Part shown: positions 33,401 to 42,527 of the stretch, in pieces
Position numbering within the stretch: the first letter of the stretch is position 1
Layout of the letters: every line of letters starts with the position of its first letter
Origin: Synechococcus sp. WH 5701
GTDB taxonomy: Bacteria > Cyanobacteriota > Cyanobacteriia > PCC-6307 > Cyanobiaceae
Assembly (NCBI RefSeq): GCF_000153045.1
Contig: NZ_CH724159.1
Span: 1,599,513-1,663,512, forward strand
Length of the DNA stretch: 64,000 nucleotides
Direction of reading: 5' to 3'
Translations under genes and position numbers: made by a program
Notes under the pieces: model-generated
Database searches by the model: none
The model's input: only the letters and a program-made list of their open reading frames with translations
What the model was told of the DNA's origin: nothing

Positions 33401-33521
33401 CGTTCCTTACCTCAAGGGCATGGCTACGGCCGATGGGATCCCCCTGGCCACAGTGAACCGCACGGCCCTGCTCTACGCCGGAAACGCCGGACTGACCCCG
33501 CCGCCGCGTGGAGCGATCTGA
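30492..33521 (+). CDS. apcE: Phycobilisome core-membrane linker ApcE (L-CM)
   Basis: A 1009-aa protein that anchors the phycobilisome core to the thylakoid and passes energy to the photosystems. Residues about 20-240 are the phycobilin-like domain, with DMGWFLRYVGYALVAGDPS and the chromophore Cys201 in LEKACSLAATNVALQ. Three linker (REP) repeats follow at about 279-410, 546-671 and 851-976, each ending in a DTVPY or ETVPY motif. Between repeats 2 and 3 is a Ser/Arg/Pro-rich segment with three W-S/T-A-x units. Three repeats suit a tricylindrical core. The ATG at 30492 begins MTVTASSGSTRVSPQLYD; the longer frame upstream is not conserved. Confidence 0.97.
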   Translation: MTVTASSGSTRVSPQLYDTLPLSSVRQAEQQDRFPEKVELETLLSFYRSGSARVEAARVISANADTIVAKAANRIFAGGTPLSYLDAPLTPFNVGQPETTTLASDQVAAATSVRTFAQGSGGTGLLGRILEGVQADADVRVVLPPGFSPISVARYGTERMRKSLRDMGWFLRYVGYALVAGDPSILAVNTRGLRDVLEKACSLAATNVALQEMRAAAANLFRKDSESRQLVIDCFNVLLKELAVPTPSARQRLGSPENQGLQLPATYALAAESRQRFVMKPGLSGREKAEVIRAAYRQVFERDIVKGYSQVVAPVEATQVSQGQLSMREFIRALGRSKEYRRQFYGRFSNSRVVELAFRHFLGRGVSTIEEFRRYFAIVSQQGLPGLVDSLINTQEYAQTFGEETVPYLRGLGEEAQESAGWGSNRKLFRFSAPFEGAPQYITLYAAYRQPLPDQHPYGGGNDPLGLNYGAIFPSGTASVATRPAPFNDDSRRILVGNGMAQPGQMDSPQFRASTPRRVGPKVVRLQQIATGGSSVPRRGGQPSIRGTEASTQAVIRAVYVQVLGTTGYAGEQLKVEEIKLENGDISLREFIRQVARSNAFRRRYWANLYITKAIEVMHRRLLGRPTFGRREINSYFDTAARHGFYGVVDAMVNSPEYLTAFGEDTVPYERFVTPSDLNARRIPALRRALDPSAIPDLTPVKRPQVAPSSSFRSSGDITPRNLPDRRLRQVTGSWTARFAEGEEAAARPASSPPKSLRQPPEPSRRWRVSPTSPGSASSGWSATIGSSARATTSPARGQISGGWSAQVSANGFSAAVAPQPGAAMAKALDGARPQGFSRRRSLGQPVMLLPDAGEAMVQQVIEATYRQLLNRVPLAAERLGDAESQLRDGRLSVSEFVAVIAGSDLFQQRLNRMAPLRAASAAYLALLGRAAQPKEVSQYLATRGKKGQGAALDDLLSGKEYADSFGRDTVPYLKGMATADGIPLATVNRTALLYAGNAGLTPPPRGAI

Positions 33522-33930
33522 GCCTCTCCGGCTGAACCTTCACCCCCGGACGGAAGTTCGGGGGATATTTTCATGAAAAGATGATGTCTTTAGCTTCATC
33601 TTTGATCGGGAATTAATCTGGGACGTGCGTTCAAGCCTGCAAAGTGTGAACAAACTCAGGGGTCTTCCCTTAGGCGCAGAACAGGCCAGAGCCATTGCCA
33701 GCCAAGGGGTTTGACCCGATGGCACCGCCGTGAAGAACTGTTACCGGCCCAGGGAGGGGCGGCCCCCTCTGCCGCAGAATGACTCGGCGGTCGGCAAGCC
33801 TGATCGCCAGCCCACTCTCCCGATCAAACCGTTGGCGTTCACGTCAACGAAGTGAAGGAGCGAGGGGCATCCCTTACCCACCGGATATCGGTCTCCATTA
33901 CGGCGACCGCTTGTTTCGAGGCAGAACTGC
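33522..33930. other. 409-base intergenic region between apcE and apcA
   Basis: No gene is seen here. It starts with a terminator-like hairpin at 33543-33564, then an A/T-rich patch containing an 8-base inverted repeat (AAAGATGA at 33577-33584, TCATCTTT at 33596-33603). The rest is a long stretch that must carry the apcABC promoter and leader. TTGACC at 33711 is a possible -35 box, but no convincing -10 lies at the right distance. Confidence 0.6.
33543..33570 (+). terminator. Terminator-like hairpin after apcE
   Basis: A 9-base stem (CCCCCGGAC with GTTCGGGGG, one G-T wobble) closes a GGAA tetraloop and is followed by ATATTTT, 21 bases after the apcE stop codon. The U-tract is short, so it may reduce rather than abolish read-through into apcABC, or act as an mRNA stabiliser. 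Confidence 0.6.
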
Positions 33931-34416
33931 ATGAGCATCGTCTCCAACTCGATCATCAACGCGGACACCGAAGCCCGCTACCTCAGCCCTGGCGAACTCG
34001 ACCAGATCAAGTCCTTCGTCGCCGGCGGTCAACGCCGTCTGCGGGTGGCTCAGGTCTTGGGCGAGAACCGCGAGCGCATTGTGAAGCAGGCTGGCGGCGG
34101 CCTCTTTCAGAAGCGTCCCGACCTGATCTCACCCGGCGGCAACGCCTACGGCGAGGAAATGACGGCCACCTGTCTGCGTGACGTCGACTACTACCTGCGC
34201 CTGGTGACCTACGGCGTTGTAGCGGGTGACGTCACCCCGATCGAAGAAATCGGCATCATTGGGGCTCGCGAGATGTATCGCGCGCTCGGCACTCCCCTGG
34301 AGGCCATGGCCGAGGTCGTCCGTGAGCTCAAGAACGCCTCCCTGGGGCTGCTCACGGGAGCCGACGCCGAAGAGGCTGGCTTCTACTTCGACTACGTCAT
34401 CGGCGCCCTCTCCTGA
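33931..34416 (+). CDS. apcA: Allophycocyanin alpha subunit
   Basis: A 161-aa phycobiliprotein of the phycobilisome core. The phycocyanobilin attachment Cys81 lies in [19 protein letters not shown], and the N-terminus [20 protein letters not shown] is typical. A GAGG lies nine bases upstream of the ATG. The gene is followed by apcB after 40 bases. Confidence 0.98.
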   Translation: MSIVSNSIINADTEARYLSPGELDQIKSFVAGGQRRLRVAQVLGENRERIVKQAGGGLFQKRPDLISPGGNAYGEEMTATCLRDVDYYLRLVTYGVVAGDVTPIEEIGIIGAREMYRALGTPLEAMAEVVRELKNASLGLLTGADAEEAGFYFDYVIGALS

Positions 34417-34456
34417 GGCTTCGCCTCTCCTTGCCCACCGCCTCTTCCCAGGACAC

Positions 34457-34945
34457 ATGCAAGACGCGATCACCAACGTCATCAACCAGTCCGACGTCCA
34501 GGGTCTCTACCTGGACGACTCCTCGATCGGACGGCTGGAGCAGTACTTCTCCAGCGGCGAACTCCGTGTCCGCGCAGCGGCCACCGTCGGTGCCAACTCG
34601 GCAGCGATCATCAAGGAAGCCGTCGCCAAGACCCTGCTGTATTCGGACATCACCCGTCCGGGCGGCAACATGTACACCACCCGTCGTTATGCAGCCTGCA
34701 TCCGCGACCTGGACTACTACCTGCGCTACGCCACCTACGCCATGCTGGCGGGTGACACCTCGATCCTCGACGAGCGGGTGCTGAACGGGCTCAAGGAGAC
34801 CTACAACTCCCTGGGTGTGCCCATCGGCGCCACCGTCCAGTCGATCCAGGCCATCAAGGAAGCAGCCGCTTCGCTGGTGGGCCCCGAAGCTGGCCGTGAA
34901 CTCGGCACCTACCTCGACTACATCAGCTCCGGCCTGGGCAACTGA
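34457..34945 (+). CDS. apcB: Allophycocyanin beta subunit
   Basis: A 162-aa partner of ApcA. Cys81 in [18 protein letters not shown] binds the bilin, and Asn71 (GGNMYTTRR) is the residue normally methylated in this family. I start at the ATG at 34457 ([14 protein letters not shown]), which gives the standard length; the frame upstream overlaps apcA. Confidence 0.98.
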   Translation: MQDAITNVINQSDVQGLYLDDSSIGRLEQYFSSGELRVRAAATVGANSAAIIKEAVAKTLLYSDITRPGGNMYTTRRYAACIRDLDYYLRYATYAMLAGDTSILDERVLNGLKETYNSLGVPIGATVQSIQAIKEAAASLVGPEAGRELGTYLDYISSGLGN

Positions 34946-34980
34946 TCCCGACCCGACGCCCAACCCGCGAGGATCACCAC

Positions 34981-35181
34981 ATGCGCCTGTTCAAGATCAC
35001 GGCCTGCATTCCCTGTCCTGAAAAGGTCAGGAGCCAGCGGGAACTGCAGAACACCTTCTTCACCAAGTGGGTGCCCTATGAGAGCTGGTTCGCTGAACAG
35101 CAGCGGATCATGAAGCAGGGGGGCAAGATTCTCAAGGTTGAGCTCGTCACGGGTCGCCGTCAGGTCAACGTCGGCAACTGA
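34981..35181 (+). CDS. apcC: Phycobilisome small core linker (L-C)
   Basis: A 66-aa linker that caps allophycocyanin trimers. It begins MRLFKITACIPCPEKVRSQRE and contains FFTKWVPYESWFAEQQRI, the CpcD-type linker fold, at normal length. A GAGGAT ribosome-binding site precedes the ATG. It ends the apc operon and is followed by a strong terminator. Confidence 0.97.
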   Translation: MRLFKITACIPCPEKVRSQRELQNTFFTKWVPYESWFAEQQRIMKQGGKILKVELVTGRRQVNVGN

Positions 35182-35221
35182 CCGCTCCTCAGAGCTCTCG
35201 CTCCTGGCTGGTCAAACCTGC

Positions 35222-35250
35222 AAAGCCCGGCCTTGGCCGGGCTTTTTTTT
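35222..35250 (+). terminator. Rho-independent terminator of the apc operon
   Basis: A perfect 11-base inverted repeat (AAAGCCCGGCC, TT loop centre, GGCCGGGCTTT) runs into eight T residues, 40 bases after the apcC stop. It is the strongest intrinsic terminator in the window. Confidence 0.95.
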
Positions 35251-35306
35251 GTCCCAACCCCCTTCCCCCGAGGCTGCTGCCACGGCTGAATGGGGAACTG
35301 CGCTGC

Positions 35307-36575
35307 ATGCGCCAGTCCTTGCCGGCCACCATGACCCGACGCCCCAGGAGCCAAGCCAACTCACGATCGCGCGATCAGCTGAGCGTGGCGGAGGCAGGCC
35401 CTGCTCCGCCGCCTCTGGCCTGGGCCCAGTGGCCCGCTGAAGCCAGGCTGCTGCTGGTGATGGTGGGGATCTGGTGCCTGGCCGGGCTGCTGATCCTGGG
35501 CTCGGCCAGCTGGTGGGTGGCGGCTCGGGAAAACGGGGATGCCGCCTACTACCTCAAGCGGCAGGCGATCTGGCTGGTCGCCAGCTGGGCACTGCTCTGG
35601 CTGGTGATGCGCACCTCCCTGAGGCGCTGGCTGCGACTGGCAGGTCCGGCCGTGCTGATCGGCGGGGCCCTGATTGCCTGCACCCTGGTGGCGGGCAGCA
35701 CGGTCAATGGCGCCAGCCGCTGGCTGGTGATCGGTCCGATCCAGATCCAGCCCTCCGAGCTGGTGAAACCCTTCGTGGTGCTGCAGGGGGCCTCCCTGTT
35801 CGCCCACTGGAAGCGCATCGGCCTGGATCAGAAAATGCTCTGGCTGGGCACCTTTTCCATCCTGCTGTTGCTGATCCTCAAGCAGCCCAACCTCAGCACC
35901 GCCGCGCTGACGGGCCTGCTGCTCTGGTTCATGGCCCTGGCGGCCGGCTTGCCCCTGCTCTCGCTATTGGGCACCGCTGCGGCCGGAGGGGCCCTTGGCG
36001 CCGCCAGCATCATGGTGAACGAGTACCAGAGGTTGCGGGTGATCTCCTTCCTCAACCCCTGGAACGACCCCCAGGGTGACGGCTATCAACTGGTGCAGAG
36101 CCTGCTGGCCATCGGCTCCGGAGGGGTGCTGGGGGAGGGATTCGGCCTCTCGACCCAGAAGCTGCAATACCTGCCAATCCAGTCGACCGATTTCATCTTC
36201 GCGGTCTTTGCCGAGGAGTTCGGCTACGTGGGTTCGGTGGTGCTGTTGCTGTTCCTGGTGATGTTCGGTTTTGTCGGCCTGCGGGTGGCCCTGGGTTGCC
36301 GCAGCAATCAGCAGCGCCTGGTGGCCATCGGTGCCACCACCCTGCTGGTGGGCCAGTCGATCCTCAACATCGCCGTGGCCAGCGGCTCGATGCCCACCAC
36401 GGGCCTGCCGTTGCCGATGATCAGCTACGGCGGCAACTCCCTGCTCGCCAGCCTGCTCACCGCCGGTCTGCTGATCCGCTGCTCGCTGGAATCCCGCGGC
36501 TGGGAGAGCCGTCCGCTGCGCAGCCGCCGTGACCCCGCTGGCGGGACCAGCCCCAACCCCGCCCCGATAGGCTGA
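35307..36575 (+). CDS. ftsW: Peptidoglycan polymerase of the FtsW/RodA family (probable FtsW)
   Basis: A 422-aa membrane protein with about ten helices (SEDS family) that polymerises lipid II at the division site. Family signatures are IQIQPSELVKPF, the loop STDFIFAVFAEEFGYVGS, and the C-terminal MPTTGLPLPMISYGGNS. FtsW rather than RodA is favoured by the PTTGLPLPMISYGG form. An ATG at 35331 would shorten the N-terminus by eight residues. It follows the apc terminator and so has its own promoter. Confidence 0.92.
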   Translation: MRQSLPATMTRRPRSQANSRSRDQLSVAEAGPAPPPLAWAQWPAEARLLLVMVGIWCLAGLLILGSASWWVAARENGDAAYYLKRQAIWLVASWALLWLVMRTSLRRWLRLAGPAVLIGGALIACTLVAGSTVNGASRWLVIGPIQIQPSELVKPFVVLQGASLFAHWKRIGLDQKMLWLGTFSILLLLILKQPNLSTAALTGLLLWFMALAAGLPLLSLLGTAAAGGALGAASIMVNEYQRLRVISFLNPWNDPQGDGYQLVQSLLAIGSGGVLGEGFGLSTQKLQYLPIQSTDFIFAVFAEEFGYVGSVVLLLFLVMFGFVGLRVALGCRSNQQRLVAIGATTLLVGQSILNIAVASGSMPTTGLPLPMISYGGNSLLASLLTAGLLIRCSLESRGWESRPLRSRRDPAGGTSPNPAPIG

Positions 36576-36678
36576 AGCTCGCTTCCGGATACCAGGCCTG
36601 CCCCTCTCGGATCTTGCCCTCTGGAGTGAGCAGCTGCTTCAGCGCTCCCTCTCCACGCCCGGACCGCTGACCTTCACG

Positions 36679-37311
36679 GTGGTGTTCAGCGCTGGTCTGC
36701 TCACCAGTCTCGGGCCCTGCTCGCTCTCGCTGCTGCCGATCACCGTGGCCTACATGGCCGGCTTCTCGAGCCCGGAAGCCCCGGGACAGGCCTGGCAGCG
36801 CAGCCTCAGTTTCGCGGCTGGAATCGTGGCGGCCCTAGTGCTGCTGGGGGGCACCACCTCCCTGCTCGGGCGGCTCTACGGCCAGGTGCCCGGGGTCGTG
36901 CCCACCGTGGTGGCCCTGCTGGCGGTGGTGATGGGCCTGAACCTGCTCGGGCTGGTGCGTCTGCCGCTGCCAGCCGGTCCCGATCCCGAGCTGTGGCGCC
37001 AGCGGGTGCCTGCCCCCCTGGCCCCTTTGGCGGCCGGTGCCGCCTTCGGTCTGGCGGCCAGCCCCTGCACCACGCCGGTGCTGGCGGTGTTGCTGGCCTG
37101 GATCGCCCAGCAGGGACAGCCTCTGGTGGGCATGCTGCTGCTCACCTGTTTCGGTGCCGGCCAGGTGATTCCCCTGATGCTGGCGGGCACGGCGGCCGCG
37201 GCGATGCCCCGGCTGCTGGCCCTGCGTGAACGCAGCCGCTGGATCCCGCCGATCAGTGGCGTGGTGCTGCTGGCCAGCGGCGGGCTCACCCTGCTGGCCC
37301 AGCTGCCATGA
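36679..37311 (+). CDS. ccdA: Cytochrome c biogenesis protein CcdA
   Basis: A thiol-electron transporter (about 210 aa, six helices) that delivers reducing power across the thylakoid membrane for cytochrome c maturation. The two redox cysteines are in [11 protein letters not shown] and [12 protein letters not shown]. The reading frame stays open upstream to 36571 and would add PLSDLALWSEQLL, but no ATG/GTG/TTG exists there, so the GTG at 36679 is used; a CTG at 36598 is possible. Its stop overlaps the ATG of ccs1. Confidence 0.92.
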   Translation: MVFSAGLLTSLGPCSLSLLPITVAYMAGFSSPEAPGQAWQRSLSFAAGIVAALVLLGGTTSLLGRLYGQVPGVVPTVVALLAVVMGLNLLGLVRLPLPAGPDPELWRQRVPAPLAPLAAGAAFGLAASPCTTPVLAVLLAWIAQQGQPLVGMLLLTCFGAGQVIPLMLAGTAAAAMPRLLALRERSRWIPPISGVVLLASGGLTLLAQLP

Positions 37312-38630
37312 AGGTCCTCAGCCGCCTGGCCGCCTGGATCTCGGATCTGCGTCTGGCCATCGGACTGCTCCTGGTGATCGCCCTGGCCAGTGGTCTGGGC
37401 ACGATCATTCCCCAGCAGGACACGGCCGAGGTGTACCACCAGGCCTACGACGCCAAACCCTGGCTGGGGCTGCTCGATGGCGACTGGATCCTGAAGCTGG
37501 AGCTGGACCACGTCTATGCAAGCAGCTGGTTCCTGGCCCTGCTGGCCTGGCTGGGGCTCTCGCTGGTGCTCTGCAGCTGGCGGCGCCAGTGGCCCGCCCT
37601 GCAGGCGGCCCTGCGCTGGATCGACTACCGCTCCCCCCGCCAGCTGAGCAAGTTGAGCCTGGCCGAATCACTGCCGACGGCCCAGCCCAGGGCCGACCTC
37701 GACGCCCTCGCCCAGCTGCTGGAGGGTCAGCGCTGGCAGCTGAAGACCCAGGGCGATCGGCTGGCGGCCCGGCGCGGGATTCTCGGCCGGGTGGGGCCCC
37801 TGCTGGTCCATGCCGGCCTGGTGGTGCTGATGGTGGGGGCCTCCTGGGGAGCCCTGGCCGGGCAACGGCTGGAGCGCTTCCTGGCCCCTGGCCACGACCT
37901 GCAACTGCTCAATCAGCGCGGTGAGAACCAGATGACCCTGGCGGTTGATGCCTTTCGGATCGAGCGCGATCCCGCCGGGCGGCCCGAGCAGTTCCGCTCC
38001 GAGCTGCGCCTGCTCGATGCCGAAGGGGAGCCGCTGCAGCGCAGCGAGATCAGCGTCAACCATCCCCTGCGCTTCCGGGGGATGACCGTCTATCAGGCCG
38101 ACTGGTCGCTGGCGGCGATCACCGTGCAGCTGGGGCGCAGCCCCCTGCTGCAGCTGCCGTTGCGGAGCCTGCCTGAGCTGGGGGAACAGGTGTGGGGCCT
38201 GGCCCTGCCCACCAGGCCGGACGGATCAGAACCGGTGCTGCTGGCCCTCAGCAGTGAGCTGGGCCCGATCGAGGTGTACTCGGCCCAGGCCCAGCTGATC
38301 GGCCGGATCACCCCCGGGGGCGAGGCCCTGGAGATCGCCGGCCTGCCGCTGAAGGTGGTGGAGGTGATGCCCGCCAGCGGGTTGCTGCTGAAGCGTGATC
38401 CCGGGGTCCCGCTGGTGTATGGCGGTTTCGCCATTGCCCTGCTGGGAGGGGGCCTGAGCCTGATCGCCACGCGCCAGCTCTGGGCGATCGCCGATGACGA
38501 TCAGGGCCAGCTGCATGTGGGCGGGCTCTGCAACCGCAACCTCACGGCCCTGGCCAACGAACTGCCGCTGCTGCTGGAGCAACTGAGGGCGGGGCCTGAG
38601 CTCAGCAGGCCTGCCGCTGGCCATGGCTGA
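37308..38630 (+). CDS. ccs1: Cytochrome c biogenesis protein Ccs1 (ResB)
   Basis: A 440-aa membrane protein of the system II haem-delivery complex. It has N-terminal helices ([19 protein letters not shown] with the PQQ motif), a large lumenal domain, [18 protein letters not shown], and a final helix near [15 protein letters not shown]. It overlaps ccdA by ATGA; the pairing of CcdA and Ccs1 in one operon is strong support. The 3' end overlaps queF on the opposite strand by 29 bases. Confidence 0.95.
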   Translation: MKVLSRLAAWISDLRLAIGLLLVIALASGLGTIIPQQDTAEVYHQAYDAKPWLGLLDGDWILKLELDHVYASSWFLALLAWLGLSLVLCSWRRQWPALQAALRWIDYRSPRQLSKLSLAESLPTAQPRADLDALAQLLEGQRWQLKTQGDRLAARRGILGRVGPLLVHAGLVVLMVGASWGALAGQRLERFLAPGHDLQLLNQRGENQMTLAVDAFRIERDPAGRPEQFRSELRLLDAEGEPLQRSEISVNHPLRFRGMTVYQADWSLAAITVQLGRSPLLQLPLRSLPELGEQVWGLALPTRPDGSEPVLLALSSELGPIEVYSAQAQLIGRITPGGEALEIAGLPLKVVEVMPASGLLLKRDPGVPLVYGGFAIALLGGGLSLIATRQLWAIADDDQGQLHVGGLCNRNLTALANELPLLLEQLRAGPELSRPAAGHG

Positions 38631-39051
38631 CCCGGATCACCGTGTGCACATTGCCGCGGGGATTGAAGTCGGCTTCCAGCTGCATCCAGACCGGCGCGGC
38701 GGCGGCCACCAGATCATCGAGAATGCGGTTGGCCACCTCCTCGTGGGAAATGCTGCGGTCGCGCCAGCTGTTGACGTAGAGCTTGAGGGCCTTGAGTTCA
38801 AGCACGCTCGGGCCGGGCTGATAGATCAGGCGCAGCACGGCGAAATCGGGATAGCCGGAGAAAGGGCACTTGCAGGTGAACTCCGGCAGCTCGATCGCCA
38901 CCTCGTAGGCGCGGCCCCGTCGGGGGTTGTCGAAGCAGATCAGCGGCGCCTCCTCGCTGATCAGCCGCTCGCCGTAGCGCGGGCTGACGGTGCCCTCATC
39001 GGGCTCCAGCGCTGATGCGGCTTTGGAGGTGGAGCTGGAAGGGAACGACAT
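38602..39051 (-). CDS. queF: NADPH-dependent 7-cyano-7-deazaguanine reductase
   Basis: A 149-aa single-domain (type I) QueF that reduces preQ0 to preQ1 in queuosine synthesis. The catalytic Cys is in [14 protein letters not shown] and the nitrile-binding motif in [15 protein letters not shown]. The N-terminal ~20 residues are Ser/Ala-rich. It converges on ccs1. Confidence 0.95.
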   Translation of the reverse strand: MSFPSSSTSKAASALEPDEGTVSPRYGERLISEEAPLICFDNPRRGRAYEVAIELPEFTCKCPFSGYPDFAVLRLIYQPGPSVLELKALKLYVNSWRDRSISHEEVANRILDDLVAAAAPVWMQLEADFNPRGNVHTVIRVSHGQRQAC

Positions 39052-39133
39052 CGACGGTGCCAGGACGGGAGAAGACGTGGGGCCGATCGTAGGAACGGCA
39101 AATCCGTGAAGATTACTGAAGCAGGCCAGGCTT

Positions 39134-39166
39134 TTGTTCGCTCTGAACAGCTGGATTCGCTAGAGA
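39134..39166 (+). promoter_or_regulatory. Candidate promoter upstream of the glutamine riboswitch
   Basis: A TAGAGA hexamer at 39161-39166 would place transcription start about 8-10 bases before the aptamer. TTGTTC at 39134 is a weak -35 at too long a spacing (21 bases). No NtcA site (GTA-N8-TAC) is seen between queF and the aptamer. Support is positional only. Confidence 0.35.
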
Positions 39167-39182
39167 TGGTGTGAAGGACAAA

Positions 39183-39254
39183 ACGTTGGACACGTTTCGG
39201 AGAGCCCCACAGCTCTCCTGTCGGAAGTAGCCCACCGCATGGCGAAGCAACGCT
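39183..39254 (+). promoter_or_regulatory. Glutamine riboswitch (glnA / downstream-peptide RNA motif)
   Basis: The leader of the DUF4278 gene contains the conserved core of the glutamine-binding aptamer. P1 pairs CGTTG (39184-39188) with CAACG (39248-39252). A 7-base hairpin GGAGAGC/GCTCTCC (39199-39205, 39212-39218) follows the 5' strand. The invariant segment GGAAGTA (39223-39229) comes next, then a short GCC/GGC stem, and the conserved GAAGCAACGC (39244-39253) closes the structure. Downstream-peptide aptamers are known from Synechococcus and Prochlorococcus in front of short ORFs, as here. It lies 65 bases upstream of the ATG at 39319, so control of translation is likely. Recognised by eye from sequence and pairing. 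Confidence 0.85.
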
Positions 39255-39318
39255 CCTTCCCACGAATCGGCACCAACCCTGCGGGGACGGTGATCTCCAT
39301 CCCTTCGAGGCTCCAGTC

Positions 39319-39543
39319 ATGACCACAGGCCAACTTGTCTACCGGGGTGTCCCCTACGGCACCCACCAGCACCAACCGCTCCCCAGCGTCGAACCGGTGG
39401 AGCATGTGTACCGAGGCGTTCACTACCGCATGCCGCTGAAGCATGAACCCCTGCCGGTGGATGAAAGCCTTGAGCTTCACTACCGCGGGCACGTCTACCA
39501 CCACCGCCAGCAGCAGGCCCAGCTTGACCTGCAGGCGGGCTGA
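39319..39543 (+). CDS. DUF4278 small protein, PirA-like
   Basis: A 74-aa protein built from three degenerate repeats: LVYRGVPY, HVYRGVHYR and LHYRGHVYHH. YRG-x-x-Y is the hallmark of DUF4278. The Synechocystis PII-interacting regulator of arginine synthesis (PirA) belongs to this group, and glutamine aptamers precede such genes in marine cyanobacteria. The glutamine riboswitch upstream and glnB 350 bases downstream suggest that this protein also binds PII (inference). A GAGG eight bases before the ATG is the likely ribosome-binding site. Confidence 0.85.
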   Translation: MTTGQLVYRGVPYGTHQHQPLPSVEPVEHVYRGVHYRMPLKHEPLPVDESLELHYRGHVYHHRQQQAQLDLQAG

Positions 39544-39631
39544 AGAGCGCCAGCCTGAGGGCCCGTAACAACAGCTACGCCGAAGCCCTGCGCACTCAGG
39601 CCTAATGGCCGCAGTGCGCAGGGTCTTCCTT

Positions 39632-40233
<602 letters not shown>

Positions 40234-40253
40234 TCGTTTCGGTCCAGCTCAGC

Positions 40254-40285
40254 AGCCGGTGATCCCATGGGTCTCCGGCTTTTTT
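40254..40285 (+). terminator. Rho-independent terminator after glnB
   Basis: AGCCGG (40254-40259) pairs with CCGGCT (40275-40280), with further GA/TC and CCC/GGG pairing inside, and runs into a TTTTTT tract. It begins 20 bases after the glnB stop and lies before the convergent tlyA. Confidence 0.88.
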
Positions 40286-40308
40286 GTGCTCAGCCAGCTT
40301 GGTTGCGC

Positions 40309-41130
40309 TCAACCAGCCGAGAGGGTGCAGCTCACCAGCGCGCGGATCGACTCGGCCGTGACCGGCGCATCAGCTGGTGCGGGCTCCGAGCGCAGCCAGA
40401 GCAGGTATTCGTGGTTGCCGGCGGGGCCGGTGAGCGGCGAGGCGATCAGGCCCCAGGGCCAGAGGTCAAGCGCTGCGGCCGCGGCGATCACCGCCGTGAT
40501 GGCCTCGGCATGGGCGACTGGGTCGCGCACCACACCGCCTTTGCCCACCCGCTCGCGGCCCACCTCGAACTGGGGCTTCACCAGCAGCACGGCCTCGGCG
40601 CCGCTGGGCCGAAGCAGGGCGCGCAGGGCCGGTAGCACCAGGGCCAGGGAGATGAACGAGACGTCGGCCACGGCCAGGTCGGGCCAGGGGTCATCGGGGC
40701 CATAGAGCTGCTCGGGGGTGAGGCGGCGCAGGTTGGTGCGCTCGCGCAGCACCACCCGCGGGTCGGTGCGCAGGCTCCAGGCGGTCTGGCCGTAGCCCAC
40801 ATCGATGCCGTACACCCGCTCAGCCCCGTGCTGGAGCAGGCAGTCGCTGAAGCCGCCAGTGGAGATGCCGCCATCGAGGCAGACGCGCCCCTGCACCTGC
40901 AGCGGGAAGGTCTCCAGGGCCGCCACCAGTTTCTCACCGCCGCGGGAGACGAAACGGGGCGGCTGCTCCACTTCGGGCACCAGCTCCGGAGCCACCTCCT
41001 GGCCGGGCTTGTCGAGCACCCGGTCGCCGCTGCGCACCCGACCGGCACGGATCAACTGCTGCGCCTGCTGACGGCTGGCGGCCAGGCCCAGCGCCACCAG
41101 ATGCTGATCGAGCCTCTGCTTGCCTGCCAT
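40309..41130 (-). CDS. tlyA: TlyA-family rRNA 2'-O-methyltransferase
   Basis: A 273-aa protein with an N-terminal S4 RNA-binding domain (RLDQHLVALGLAASRQQAQQ) and a C-terminal FtsJ-like methyltransferase domain. Its SAM motif reads LDGGISTGGFSD, with Gly for the usual Val in LDVG. VADVSFISL and LLVKPQFE are also typical. The family methylates 16S and 23S rRNA; older names call it hemolysin A. It is divergent from purB. Confidence 0.93.
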   Translation of the reverse strand: MAGKQRLDQHLVALGLAASRQQAQQLIRAGRVRSGDRVLDKPGQEVAPELVPEVEQPPRFVSRGGEKLVAALETFPLQVQGRVCLDGGISTGGFSDCLLQHGAERVYGIDVGYGQTAWSLRTDPRVVLRERTNLRRLTPEQLYGPDDPWPDLAVADVSFISLALVLPALRALLRPSGAEAVLLVKPQFEVGRERVGKGGVVRDPVAHAEAITAVIAAAAALDLWPWGLIASPLTGPAGNHEYLLWLRSEPAPADAPVTAESIRALVSCTLSAG

Positions 41131-41186
41131 CGGGATCCCGTTGGGGTCGACCCATAGATTGACCAGGACGTTGCCACGCGCTGGCC

Positions 41187-42482
41187 TTGATCGAGCGTTA
41201 CACCCTGCCCGAGATGGGCCGCCTCTGGAGCGAGGAGGCGAAGTTCCAGAGCTGGCTGGATGTGGAGATCGCCGCCACCGAGGCCAATTGCCAGCTGGGC
41301 CGGGTGCCCCAGGAGGCCATGGCTGAGATCCGGGAGCGGGCCCGCTTCGAGGTGCCGCGCATCCTGGAGATCGAGGCGGAGGTGCGCCACGACGTGATCG
41401 CCTTCCTCACCAACGTGAACGAGCACGTGGGCGATGCGGGCCGGTACATCCACGTGGGCATGACCAGCTCGGATGTGCTCGACACGGGCCTGGCCCTGCA
41501 GCTCAAGGCATCGGTGGCGGCGCTGCGGCTGGAGCTCGATCAGCTGGCGGCCGCGCTGCGGACCCTGGCGGCTGAGCACAAGGACACGGTGATGATCGGC
41601 CGCTCCCATGCCATCCATGGCGAGCCGATCACCTTCGGCTTCAAGGTGGCGGGCTGGCTGGCGGAAACGGAGCGCAACCGGGAACGGCTGGAGCGGCTGG
41701 CCCAGGTGGTGGCGGTGGGTCAGGTGAGCGGGGCCATGGGCACCTACGCCAACACCGACCCCGAGGTGGAGGCCCTCACCTGCGCCAGCCTGGGCCTGGA
41801 GCCCGACACCGCCAGCACCCAGGTGATCGGCCGTGACCGCCACGCCGAATACGTGCAGACTTTGGCGCTGGTGGGCACCTCGCTGGAGCGGTTCTCCACC
41901 GAGATCCGCAATCTGCAGCGCACCGATGTGCTGGAGGTGGAGGAGAACTTCGCCAAGGGTCAGAAGGGAAGCTCCGCCATGCCCCACAAGCGCAATCCGA
42001 TCCGCAGCGAGCGGATCAGTGGCCTGGCACGGGTGCTGCGCAGCTACACAATCGCGGCCCTGGAGAACGTGGCCCTCTGGCACGAGCGCGACATCAGCCA
42101 CAGCTCGGTGGAGCGGATGATGCTGCCCGACTGCTCCTGCACGCTGCACTTCATGCTGCGGGAGATGACGGCGGTGGTGAAGGGGCTTGGGGTGTACCCC
42201 GAGAACATGAGCCGCAACCTGAATGTGTATGGCGGGGTGGTGTTCAGCCAGCGGGTGCTGCTGGCCCTGGTGGAGAGCGGCCTCAGCCGCGAAGACGCCT
42301 ACCGGATCGTGCAGCGCCACGCCCACGACGCCTGGAACCGCGAGGGGGGCGACTTCCGCGCCAACCTGGCCGCCGACCCCGAGGTGAGCACACGGCTCAA
42401 CAGCGCTCAGCTCGACGCCTGCTTCTCCAGCGACCTGCACCGCGCCCAGCTGGAGGTGATCTGGGAGCGGCTGGGGATCTGA
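41187..42482 (+). CDS. purB: Adenylosuccinate lyase
   Basis: A 431-aa homotetrameric enzyme acting twice in purine synthesis. It starts at a TTG (IERYTLPEMGRLWSEEAK). Conserved segments are HVGMTSSDVLDTG, IGRSHAIHGEPITFG, and the catalytic loop GSSAMPHKRNPIRSE. Length is normal. The 3' end converges on the helicase gene with a 45-base gap. Confidence 0.97.
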   Translation: MIERYTLPEMGRLWSEEAKFQSWLDVEIAATEANCQLGRVPQEAMAEIRERARFEVPRILEIEAEVRHDVIAFLTNVNEHVGDAGRYIHVGMTSSDVLDTGLALQLKASVAALRLELDQLAAALRTLAAEHKDTVMIGRSHAIHGEPITFGFKVAGWLAETERNRERLERLAQVVAVGQVSGAMGTYANTDPEVEALTCASLGLEPDTASTQVIGRDRHAEYVQTLALVGTSLERFSTEIRNLQRTDVLEVEENFAKGQKGSSAMPHKRNPIRSERISGLARVLRSYTIAALENVALWHERDISHSSVERMMLPDCSCTLHFMLREMTAVVKGLGVYPENMSRNLNVYGGVVFSQRVLLALVESGLSREDAYRIVQRHAHDAWNREGGDFRANLAADPEVSTRLNSAQLDACFSSDLHRAQLEVIWERLGI

Positions 42483-42527
42483 GCCTGCTGGATTTGCACT
42501 CCCGCTCCGCTTGAGAAGGCTCCGTGA

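Noticed and set aside
39052..39182. NtcA site upstream of the glutamine riboswitch and glnB
   Set aside because: Expected from function, but no GTA-N8-TAC was found in either upstream region.
42481..42522. GAGCCT/AGGCTC inverted repeat between purB and the helicase
   Set aside because: A 6-base stem with a 30-base loop and no T-tract is too weak for a terminator call.
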